The notes beneath the pieces are model-generated. The model had not been told where the DNA came from. It did no database searches and worked only from the letters and a program-made list of their open reading frames with translations. Below, piece by piece: positions 25,882 to 31,736 of a stretch of DNA of 48,401 nt (position 1 is its first letter; every line of letters starts with the position of its first letter). A program made the position numbers and the translations under genes. Location of the stretch: positions 1 through 48,401 of the forward strand of contig JAHJDH010000019.1 of NCBI GenBank assembly GCA_018812625.1, given 5' to 3'. This stretch comes from Microcaldota archaeon (GTDB lineage: Archaea; Micrarchaeota; Micrarchaeia; Anstonellales; Bilamarchaeaceae).

Positions 25882-26646
25882 TTATTTCTTTGGTTTTCGT
25901 CCTTTTACTTTTGGCGGTTTAATATCCGGATATGCTTCTGTTAGCATAAATGGGCTAGCATATGGCCTAAATCCAATACCTTCAAGCACCTTACAAATAG
26001 TATAATGGTCTGCCGATCCAAGTTCTCTCAAGCAAAGAGCAGCATTTCCATATGACTTTCTCTTTCCTTTAGTTATTTCTTGAACTTTTGCATCATCCAT
26101 ATCAGAGCCGTCAAACTCAAATGATTTATTGACAACTGAGTGGTTGATTCCAGAAAGGATTCCTGATACTTCATAATCTTTTACATTGTCCATCCCAAGT
26201 TTCTTTATGGAAATCCATGTTTTGTATTTTCCAACAAAAGCAATAACATCGCCGATTTCTTCTTTATCTGGCTTGGTTTTTGCATTTCCATCAACTTTGA
26301 ATTTGATTCCTGCTTCGCTGAGCAATTTATTGAACAAGTATGAATCTGCAGCATGAATTAATTTTGGGTTTGGTAGTACTTCTTTTGCCCATTTTTTCCA
26401 GGCACTTCCATTTTTCTGGATATATTCTGCAACTGCTTCTACATCCTTTCCATCAAACTCAACAAATTTGTCAATTGCTTTAGTGTCAATTCCTGAAAAT
26501 TCAAATGCCAATGGCTCTACCGTCGAGCTTACATCGCTCAGGATTCTTGATACTTCTTTCTCATCAGTATCGCTCAAATCATAATGCAATCCTGCCTTGA
26601 ATTTCTTATGTTCTCCACAAAGGATTATTTCGTCTCCACCGTACAT
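25882..26646 (-). CDS. DUF2666-like archaeal protein with internal duplication
   Basis: The 254-aa soluble protein appears to be made of two related halves. Half 1 has FKAGLHYDLSDTDEKEVSRI followed by VEPLAFEFSGID; half 2 has TWISIKKLGMDNVKDYEVSG followed by VVNKSFEFDGSD. It ends in a basic YPDIKPPKVKGRKPKK tail. The pattern and tail resemble the archaea-specific DUF2666 family as I remember it, a family without known function; this should be treated as a likely match. It precedes mevalonate kinase with a 10-nt gap, so the two form an operon. An AGAGGT site precedes its ATG and a CATTTATATTC box at 26679-26689 is the probable promoter. Confidence 0.6.
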   Translation of the reverse strand: MYGGDEIILCGEHKKFKAGLHYDLSDTDEKEVSRILSDVSSTVEPLAFEFSGIDTKAIDKFVEFDGKDVEAVAEYIQKNGSAWKKWAKEVLPNPKLIHAADSYLFNKLLSEAGIKFKVDGNAKTKPDKEEIGDVIAFVGKYKTWISIKKLGMDNVKDYEVSGILSGINHSVVNKSFEFDGSDMDDAKVQEITKGKRKSYGNAALCLRELGSADHYTICKVLEGIGFRPYASPFMLTEAYPDIKPPKVKGRKPKK

Positions 26647-26736
26647 TTTTTTTACCTCTTAAAAGCTATCAGGTTTATGAATATAAATGTTATTCTATTA
26701 GCGCACATTAAAAACATTAGAGGTAAATGATTTCAT

Positions 26737-27954
26737 ATGGGTTCTCGAGGTACTCAACATAAAAAACAGGTCTACAAGACAGTACACAAGCCTCAAATCA
26801 ATAAACCTGCACCAGTAAAGAAAAAAATTGCAGTAGTTGTTGGAAAAGCCTACAGTATCGACGAAATTCAAACTCTTCTTGCAGATCTATCCGGTGAAAA
26901 CATTGATAGGGAAATTGCAGCCGTGGCACAATTTGCTGAAAATCAGGGGGCAATATCAGAGGTAGCTGCGTCTGCGCCAGAAGTTTCAGGAACCGAGATT
27001 ATGGAACTTGTAATTGCCGCTGTCTTAAAGAACGAGTCTGCTCTTTTAACAAAATTCGAATCACAAAGAAAAGTCAATGCACTGAGTTTTATTGCGAAGT
27101 CTACAGTTATTCCTCCTGCAACTGCGAAAAAAGCCGAAGCCGCACTTGTTAGAATCAATCCAACTAAAACAGAATTAAAAGAAACAAAAAAGCAGGAACC
27201 AACTCTTGTGAAAACTCCATACACCCCAATGCAGGTCACTGTTCTAATTCAAAATCTCGAGAGCAAATTAAAAGAAGTAAAGATTCCAGCTGCAATCCAA
27301 TTCATAGTAGATTACCCAAAGATAGCTCCAACTGTTGCTCAGATTCCCCTACTTACTGTGACGCATGTGACAAATAAGGCAGTTGAGATAATAAAGGAGA
27401 ATACTGATGCTGTAATATCTGATATGGTTGCAAAGAAAATGCGCCCTGCCTTGATTTTCTTGTCATCTCTTTCACAAGTGCCTCTTGCCATACAAAAGAA
27501 AGCACATGATGCGGCAGAAAAACTTAGGATTTCGCTTCCATCTCCAGAACAAACAACTATAGTCAAACCTCTTGCTAGAGGACCTGGAGGGGATGTCGAA
27601 TCCCTCAGGTCAAAAGATTATTCTCCATTTGAACTGCGTGCTCTTTGCGATGGGCTTGGAAGCACTGAGCGGGTCCGGGTTGTTGCATCTGCAATTGAGT
27701 TTCTGAAAAATTATGATATTATTGCAAAAGCAATCTCACAATCTCCTGCATACACAATAACTGATGTTTCAAAACTAGCAGTAAAGGCTATTGATGATAA
27801 CCTGGATACTATCTTAAAAGAACTCTACAAAAAGCGGGAAATCAATGCAGTCCGCTTTCTTGCAGAATCAAGCAAATTTTCTTCGAATACACAAAAGACT
27901 GCAACAAAATTCCTGAAGCTTATGTCTAATCCCTTTGCCGATAGGAAGAAGTAA
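26737..27954 (+). CDS. Helical protein with three repeats of about 100 residues
   Basis: The 405-aa protein begins with a basic, lysine-rich tail and then has three homologous alpha-helical units starting near residues 38, 168 and 294. Each begins with YS/YT plus a short helix (YSIDEIQTLLADL, YTPMQVTVLIQNL, YSPFELRALCDGL), continues with AA(V/I)(Q/E)F and an AP-rich loop, and ends with a (K/R)xxALxFL(A/S)-type helix (NALSFIAKS, PALIFLSSL, NAVRFLAES). The first two units are separated by a charged linker. I do not recognise the family; the fold looks HEAT/ARM-like. The TATA-like ACATTAAAAACA is about 28 nt upstream. The basic tail suggests nucleic-acid binding, but that is inference. Confidence 0.7.
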   Translation: MGSRGTQHKKQVYKTVHKPQINKPAPVKKKIAVVVGKAYSIDEIQTLLADLSGENIDREIAAVAQFAENQGAISEVAASAPEVSGTEIMELVIAAVLKNESALLTKFESQRKVNALSFIAKSTVIPPATAKKAEAALVRINPTKTELKETKKQEPTLVKTPYTPMQVTVLIQNLESKLKEVKIPAAIQFIVDYPKIAPTVAQIPLLTVTHVTNKAVEIIKENTDAVISDMVAKKMRPALIFLSSLSQVPLAIQKKAHDAAEKLRISLPSPEQTTIVKPLARGPGGDVESLRSKDYSPFELRALCDGLGSTERVRVVASAIEFLKNYDIIAKAISQSPAYTITDVSKLAVKAIDDNLDTILKELYKKREINAVRFLAESSKFSSNTQKTATKFLKLMSNPFADRKK

Positions 27955-28007
27955 TACTAATAAAAATGTATTCGTATATTAGTTGTGCTAATGCCCCTGT
28001 GGCACAG

Positions 28008-28038
28008 TATTCTAAACATCTTAGTTTAGAATGTGCAT
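28008..28038 (+). other. Non-canonical intron in the D loop of tRNA-Thr
   Basis: This 31-nt insertion folds as a bulge-helix-bulge. The 3-nt bulge AGU (28006-28008), the 4-bp helix GCAC/GUGC (28002-28005 with 28033-28036) and the 3-nt bulge AUC (28037-28039) are present, with a 9-bp inner stem AUUCUAAAC/GUUUAGAAU. Cutting after the second base of each bulge joins CAG to CGG. No outer helix can form, so the motif is of the relaxed type. Confidence 0.8.
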
Positions 28039-28059
28039 CGGTAGCGCGCGTCCTTGGTA

Positions 28060-28100
28060 GAACCTTTTTGGGAAAAAGCTTCACCAAAAACTATCTGAAG
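28060..28100 (+). other. Canonical anticodon-loop intron (37/38) of tRNA-Thr
   Basis: This 41-nt insertion sits after A37. The anticodon stem is the outer helix; TTGG pairs with CTGA (28095-28098, two G-U pairs) as the central helix; the bulges are TAG (28058-28060) and AGA (28099-28101). Cleavage after the second base of each gives the loop UUGGUAA. An internal TTTTTGG/CCAAAAA stem stabilises the intron. Confidence 0.85.
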
Positions 28101-28135
28101 AGGACGAGGTCGCGAGTTCAATTCTCGTCGGGGGC

Positions 28136-28147
28136 TTTTTTCTTCTT
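28136..28147 (+). terminator. T-run terminator after tRNA-Thr
   Basis: TTTTTTCTTCTT starts at the discriminator base with no hairpin other than the tRNA itself. Archaeal polymerase terminates on such T tracts. Confidence 0.5.
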
Positions 28148-28198
28148 ATCTATTGTGACTTTTGTCTGGTTCTAGCTTTGAACATCCTTTGATAAGTC

Positions 28199-28207
28199 TT
28201 TTAAAAT
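28199..28207 (+). promoter_or_regulatory. TATA box for the spondin-like lipoprotein
   Basis: TTTTAAAAT centred 27 nt before ATG 28230. Confidence 0.6.
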
Positions 28208-28229
28208 ATCTCAAGGTAAATGAAAAAAC

Positions 28230-29048
28230 ATGAGATTTATTTTCGCATTATCTATAGTTTTTATCCTTCTTTTTGGATGTACTCAGACTCCAGAATCCAG
28301 TGAAGTGGATGACAAACTGGAAGAACTTGAGCAAAAACTTGAATCAATAGAAGATAATATTGAAGAGCTTGAAGATAAAGTTGAAGTGCTTGAGGAAGTG
28401 GTCGAAGAAATACAAACTACTGAGCCTGTTGCAGAAGTTCAGGAAGAATCTGAAGAAGTTTCAGATGATGTGGTGCAATTCAAAGTAACTATTCAAAATG
28501 TTCATTCATCATATACTCTTTCTCCTGGAGTTTTTGTTGCTCACAAGCCTCCTGCAAGTATTAATTATGTGGGAAAAGTAATCCCATCTGAACTTGAATC
28601 CCTTGTAGAATATGGAAACAATACTGAATTCTATAAATATGTCTCAGAACTTGATGGTGTTGTTGCTGCATACTCAATAGATGAGCCAATTGGCCCTGGA
28701 GAAAGCTTTTCATTCAAAATAGCAGTTCCAAAGGACAAGCCAAGAGAGACTTATTTTTCGGGATTGCAGATGATCGTTGAAACAAATGATGGGTTTGCAC
28801 TTGTAAATAACATAGCATTATTCACTTCTGGCAATGGCGCTAAGAATTCAACTACTAGCGCGCAGAACTATGATGCTGGAACAGAGGAAAACAGTCTTGT
28901 TGGTAGTGGATTTGAAGGAGGACAGCCTGACTCTTCAAAAGGATCAGAAAACATTGACAATGGAACTCCAACTAGTCCATATAGGCCTGTTAGTCCGCAT
29001 CCTCAAATACCAAAAACAGTGATGAAAGTAATTGTTACTCCAGTATAA
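28230..29048 (+). CDS. Lipoprotein with coiled coil and spondin_N-like domain
   Basis: The 272-aa protein starts MRFIFALSIVFILLFGC with lipobox LFGC. Residues 25-70 are a strongly acidic heptad coiled coil (DKLEELEQKLESIEDNIEEL and on). Residues 85-210 resemble the spondin_N domain found in secreted bacterial and archaeal proteins: FKVTIQNVHSSYTLSPGVFV, then VEYGNNTEFYKYV, then IGPGESFSFKI, then GLQMIVETNDGFALVNN. The tail is Ser/Gly/Pro-rich and probably wall-spanning. It is extracellular and lipid-anchored; in animals the fold is an adhesive matrix domain, but its archaeal ligand is unknown. Its stop is adjacent to the stop of the convergent gene at 29049. Confidence 0.78.
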   Translation: MRFIFALSIVFILLFGCTQTPESSEVDDKLEELEQKLESIEDNIEELEDKVEVLEEVVEEIQTTEPVAEVQEESEEVSDDVVQFKVTIQNVHSSYTLSPGVFVAHKPPASINYVGKVIPSELESLVEYGNNTEFYKYVSELDGVVAAYSIDEPIGPGESFSFKIAVPKDKPRETYFSGLQMIVETNDGFALVNNIALFTSGNGAKNSTTSAQNYDAGTEENSLVGSGFEGGQPDSSKGSENIDNGTPTSPYRPVSPHPQIPKTVMKVIVTPV

Positions 29049-30431
29049 TTATATCTCAAAAACAATGCCATGGGCTGCAGACTCTGTCATTTTCCTCAAC
29101 GAACTTCTTATCACAAACATCATTTTGAAATGATTTCTTCTCAGGTCTTCCAAATCCCATACCTCTGTTTTTTCTCCAGAAACTTGCGCGTATGCAATTC
29201 CAATGTTTCGAAGAGCATTTTCATCTATCGCTATCTCATCCCTTGCACTTAGCTCAAGAGTTTCTCTAAGTACCAGCTTTCCCTCATCTGAAATTTCTCC
29301 ATCTGGTCCAATATAATGTGGGTGGAGAATCTGCACTAATCTGTGTGCAGGGTGATCAAGCTCAGAAAATGCATCTTGGAATTCCCTTACTTTTTCAGAT
29401 TTTATCGGAGATACTGATAATGCATTTATGAACGACTGTTCCTCCCGAAGCCTAAGTACTGCTGCTTTGTACTCTGTTGGAATCAAAGAGGGATCTATTT
29501 CGCATCTTGCCAAATGATCTAGTACATTTGCAATGCTGTCAAGCTCTCCACCTGTCCTTAAAATTGTTGGATTTTCCAATGCCTGAGCTTCAAGAACTTC
29601 CGGTTCAAAAGGTTTCTTGTAATCAATATGCATTCTAATTATCTTATTGTCAATATGCCGAACCAGTTCTTCCCCAACAAGACCTTTTGGTGCTGCAAAT
29701 GTATTTCCTATTGGAGTATATGTGAACATTGTAGTGCCATTATGATTAAATCCATCAAACGATATCAAACGCTTCTTTAATCTCTGAGCGCAAATTTCTA
29801 TTTTATCTGGGGATATGCGTCCTTCAATATGCATAACATATCCGCTTTCAATGACGCTTGTTATTTTTAAAATCGCTATGATTTGGTCGTATATTCCTTC
29901 TTTTTCCATGGTACTATCTGGAACAAAGACATTATGCGTGGTAGTCCTATTCTCTCTTTTGACAGTAACTGTAAATAGAGTTGCAGTTTTGGTTTCTTTT
30001 TCTAAAATGACATCTGCATCAATACCTCTTGTCCGCAGTACTGCCTCTAGTGCTTCTTTCTTTGTTCTTGGAATCACCAAAGAAGTTGGATCAACTGTTA
30101 TCTTTGTTCTGTCTTTGTTTTTCAGTTCTCTAGCATCTTTGATCTCCTGAGCAAGCTTTAGCAGGGTTTGTCTGTATCTTTCCATGGTTTGGACTGTGGA
30201 AAATACTCGGTTTACTGTACGTAATATGATTCTGCTTGATGCGATCTGATCAGTATTTGGCAGCAAAATCCCAGAAATAAGCGGCGCTCTGCCTACAAAC
30301 GCCTCTTTTTTTCTCTCGGTATCAGGCCTAATGCCGGTTGCTACTGATCGTCTGGTCATCTGAACACTTTGGGGGGATATATTTTTTCTAGCTAATTTGT
30401 GGTGTTTGTGATATTTAAATGTTTTGGTCAT
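29049..30431 (-). CDS. Unknown 460-aa cytoplasmic protein coupled to a zinc-ribbon microprotein
   Basis: I do not recognise this protein. The first 45 residues are very basic and His-rich (KTFKYHKHHKLARKN). Residues 75-110 are helical (ILRTVNRVFSTVQTMERYRQ). Residues 115-235 are alternating beta and helix with FTVTVKRENRTTTHNVFVPD and a SFDGFNHNGTTMFTYTP segment. The C-terminal 180 residues are helical and charged (IANVLDHLARCEIDPSLIPT, LRETLELSARDEIAIDENAL). There is no signal peptide or membrane helix. Its ATG overlaps the stop of the 45-aa gene at 30428 as ATGA, so the two are translationally coupled. A basic head and zinc-ribbon partner hint at nucleic-acid work, which is inference only. 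Confidence 0.6.
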   Translation of the reverse strand: MTKTFKYHKHHKLARKNISPQSVQMTRRSVATGIRPDTERKKEAFVGRAPLISGILLPNTDQIASSRIILRTVNRVFSTVQTMERYRQTLLKLAQEIKDARELKNKDRTKITVDPTSLVIPRTKKEALEAVLRTRGIDADVILEKETKTATLFTVTVKRENRTTTHNVFVPDSTMEKEGIYDQIIAILKITSVIESGYVMHIEGRISPDKIEICAQRLKKRLISFDGFNHNGTTMFTYTPIGNTFAAPKGLVGEELVRHIDNKIIRMHIDYKKPFEPEVLEAQALENPTILRTGGELDSIANVLDHLARCEIDPSLIPTEYKAAVLRLREEQSFINALSVSPIKSEKVREFQDAFSELDHPAHRLVQILHPHYIGPDGEISDEGKLVLRETLELSARDEIAIDENALRNIGIAYAQVSGEKTEVWDLEDLRRNHFKMMFVIRSSLRKMTESAAHGIVFEI

Positions 30432-30565
30432 TTGCTATGGAAATTGCCATCTTTATCTCTTGTGTACTTGTGCGTACCATCAACACTACAAATATATGTA
30501 CCATCCTTTTCTTTTAGTGGGGACCATAGTCCCTTGAATATGTGACAGTTTGGGCATGCGGGCAT
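30428..30565 (-). CDS. 45-aa CCCH zinc-ribbon microprotein
   Basis: This short gene runs from ATG 30565 to a TGA at 30428. It encodes MPACPNCHIF..., then DGTYICSVDGTHKYTRDKDG and ends FHSK. The CPNC knuckle, the single later Cys and the HKY His give a CCCH zinc site. It is a clear paralogue of the small protein at 31479: both share C-P-x-C-x2-F, D-G-x3-C-S, HKY and D-G-x3-S. An AGGTGA site lies 7 nt before the ATG, and the stop overlaps the next ATG as ATGA. Its promoter shares the TTTTAAATAT box at 30605 with the divergent lipoprotein gene. A small regulator or RNA/protein-binding subunit is likely; the exact role is unknown. Confidence 0.75.
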   Translation of the reverse strand: MPACPNCHIFKGLWSPLKEKDGTYICSVDGTHKYTRDKDGNFHSK

Positions 30566-30604
30566 ATTTTTTTCACCTGGTCAAAGAATCTATTATGTTT
30601 AGAC

Positions 30605-30614
30605 TTTTAAATAT
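30605..30614. promoter_or_regulatory. Bidirectional TATA box (TTTTAAATAT)
   Basis: The near-symmetric TTTTAAATAT is centred 26 nt before the plus-strand ATG 30635. Read on the minus strand it is ATATTTAAAA, the only good box for the microprotein operon starting at 30565, where it leaves a leader of about 18 nt containing the AGGTGA site. Confidence 0.5.
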
Positions 30615-30634
30615 CTTGCGGCCCAATAATGGTC

Positions 30635-31405
30635 ATGAAACTTTTATTTGCGATAATTTTCGGATTTATATTATTGTTTGGTTGTACTACAACTAAAGTC
30701 CCGGATGAGCCTACTACTCCTGTAGTAGAGCCTCCTGAAGAACCTGTTGTACCTACCGAACCTGTGGAAGAACCTACAGAATCAACAACCTGCGAGGAGT
30801 ATTGTCTAGAGCAGCCTCACATAGAATGTGTTGGAGCTTGGAATATCTCGGGAGAATATCCTGATTGCAATTGCAGTTATGTGTGCGATGTTGTTGAGCC
30901 TGAAGATGATGATCTTGATGTTGATGATCTTGTTCAGCCTTCAGATAAAACAGTTGGTGAAATGCTAAACGACGGGCTTGACAAAGTACGTCTTGATTTC
31001 TATCGGGAAAATGACGGATCTTTTGAAGAAACCAGGTATACCTGGAAGAGGGGCGCATCTGTAGATCATATGCCTGGTGAAATTGGTTTTGATTTGGCTC
31101 CGCTTACTGATGTTAAATTCGATGGCAAAACAATTACTGATTTGCAAGGAGTTGGATTTGCAGTTTTCAATGGAACTTCCAAAAACACAAAAGCACTTGG
31201 AGTAATTGTTGTTCTTGACAAGATGTCAATACTTGACGATTATACTGGTTCAGATGCATTTGATGTAGAATACTTCCCATCAGTAGATCACCGCAACTTC
31301 AAGGACTGCTGGGTTTACTCAAAGGATTTCAGCAAGAATATGGAATCTGAGTGGGTAAGTACCTATTTTGTCCAATGCGAAGCTGTGTTTTCATTGGAAG
31401 ATTAG
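30635..31405 (+). CDS. Lipoprotein of unknown function with Pro/Glu linker
   Basis: Start ATG 30635 fits the TATA spacing; ATG 30629 is two codons upstream. The 256-aa product has signal MKLLFAIIFGFILLFGC with lipobox LFGC, then a Pro/Thr/Glu/Val-rich spacer (PDEPTTPVVEPPEEPVVP) of about 35 residues typical of a surface stalk. A four-Cys knot follows near 50-85 (CEEYCLEQPHIEC, CNCSYVC), then an acidic DDDLDVDDLV stretch. The globular C-terminal domain of about 150 residues (YTWKRGASVDHMPGEIGFDL, TDLQGVGFAVFNGTSKN, DCWVYSKDFSKN) is not one I recognise. It is extracellular and membrane-anchored. Confidence 0.75.
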   Translation: MKLLFAIIFGFILLFGCTTTKVPDEPTTPVVEPPEEPVVPTEPVEEPTESTTCEEYCLEQPHIECVGAWNISGEYPDCNCSYVCDVVEPEDDDLDVDDLVQPSDKTVGEMLNDGLDKVRLDFYRENDGSFEETRYTWKRGASVDHMPGEIGFDLAPLTDVKFDGKTITDLQGVGFAVFNGTSKNTKALGVIVVLDKMSILDDYTGSDAFDVEYFPSVDHRNFKDCWVYSKDFSKNMESEWVSTYFVQCEAVFSLED

Positions 31406-31412
31406 GCATTGG

Positions 31413-31420
31413 TTTATAAA
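31413..31420 (+). promoter_or_regulatory. TATA box for the zinc-ribbon microprotein at 31479
   Basis: Perfect TTTATAAA. The predicted transcription start is near 31443, giving a leader of about 36 nt, which is long for this genome. Confidence 0.5.
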
Positions 31421-31455
31421 TTTCATCTTCGATGGGAAGTACGACCAGAAAAAAA

Positions 31456-31469
31456 CCGCGAAAGCGGAG
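31456..31469 (+). promoter_or_regulatory. GNRA-capped leader hairpin touching the ribosome binding site
   Basis: CCGC-GAAA-GCGG (31456-31467) is a compact stem with a GAAA tetraloop in the predicted leader. The SD-like GGAG at 31466-31469 shares two bases with the stem's 3' arm, so folding could modulate ribosome access to ATG 31479. Confidence 0.35.
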
Positions 31470-31478
31470 TTGTTGCCC

Positions 31479-31631
31479 ATGGAAAATGAATATATAATGG
31501 GCTGCCCTGAGTGTTCCATGTTCAGTTGCGTAAATTCCGCACTTATCAAGGATGGGGAACATTTCAAATGCAGTTCCAACCCAATGCACAAGTATATGCT
31601 AGGAGAAGACGGATTCTTAAAATCCGTTTAA
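31479..31631 (+). CDS. 50-aa CCCH zinc-ribbon microprotein, paralogue of 30428
   Basis: Start ATG 31479 gives MENEYIMGCPECSMFSC and ends MHKYMLGEDGFLKSV; an ATG at 31497 is an alternative. CPEC, a later single Cys (FKCSSN) and the HKY His form the same CCCH arrangement as the 45-aa protein at 30428, with the D-G-x3-C-S and D-G-(F/N) landmarks conserved. The frame is open upstream to 31368 but that part would overlap the lipoprotein gene and lie before the TATA box, so it is not used. It has its own promoter and terminator, so it is a free-standing gene. Function unknown; the size suggests a zinc-stabilised binding module. Confidence 0.72.
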   Translation: MENEYIMGCPECSMFSCVNSALIKDGEHFKCSSNPMHKYMLGEDGFLKSV

Positions 31632-31646
31632 ATGCTGCAATATTGT

Positions 31647-31693
31647 AGTATGTCTTCTCATACTTAGATTTTTTGCTTTATTTTTATTTCTTC
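31647..31693 (+). terminator. Hairpin plus T-tract terminator after the microprotein gene
   Basis: AGTATG and CATACT (31647-31652 and 31659-31664) form a 6-bp hairpin with a 6-nt loop. It is followed by TTTTTT and further T-rich sequence to 31693. Confidence 0.5.
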
Positions 31694-31707
31694 AAATGTC
31701 CGTCTTC

Positions 31708-31715
31708 TTTAAAAA
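31708..31715 (+). promoter_or_regulatory. TATA box for the 1059-aa beta-helix protein
   Basis: TTTAAAAA centred about 26 nt before ATG 31737. This implies a leaderless mRNA. Confidence 0.6.
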
Positions 31716-31736
31716 GTTTGTTTTCTTAGCACTTTT

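Larger units (their letters stand above)
27993..28136 (+). tRNA. tRNA-Thr(GGU) with two introns
   Basis: The acceptor 5' strand GCCCCTG (27993-27999) pairs with CGGGGGC (28129-28135), followed by discriminator T. The T arm is GCGAG-TTCAATT-CTCGT. The anticodon stem CGTCC (28049-28053) pairs with GGACG (28102-28106), and the loop reads TTGGTA+A, so the anticodon is GGU. The G1-C72 and C2-G71 pairs and U73 fit archaeal tRNA-Thr. Two insertions break the gene: 28008-28038 in the D loop and 28060-28100 after position 37. Removing both leaves 72 nt with D arm GCAC-AGCGGTA-GCGC, which has one A12-C23 mismatch. CCA is not encoded. A TATA-like AATAAAAATG lies about 28 nt upstream and a T run follows. 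Confidence 0.9.

Noticed and set aside
26727-26740. ATG directly after AGAGGTAA as the start of the three-repeat protein
   Set aside because: It is out of frame with the 405-aa protein; the in-frame ATG at 26737 fits the TATA spacing.
27956-27983. ACTAATA/TATTAGT inverted repeat before tRNA-Thr as an operator or terminator
   Set aside because: The arms are short and AT-only, and chance occurrence in this AT-rich gap is likely.
31368-31478. Longer start for the 50-aa zinc-ribbon protein
   Set aside because: It overlaps the end of the lipoprotein gene, lies before the TATA box, and the paralogue has no such extension.
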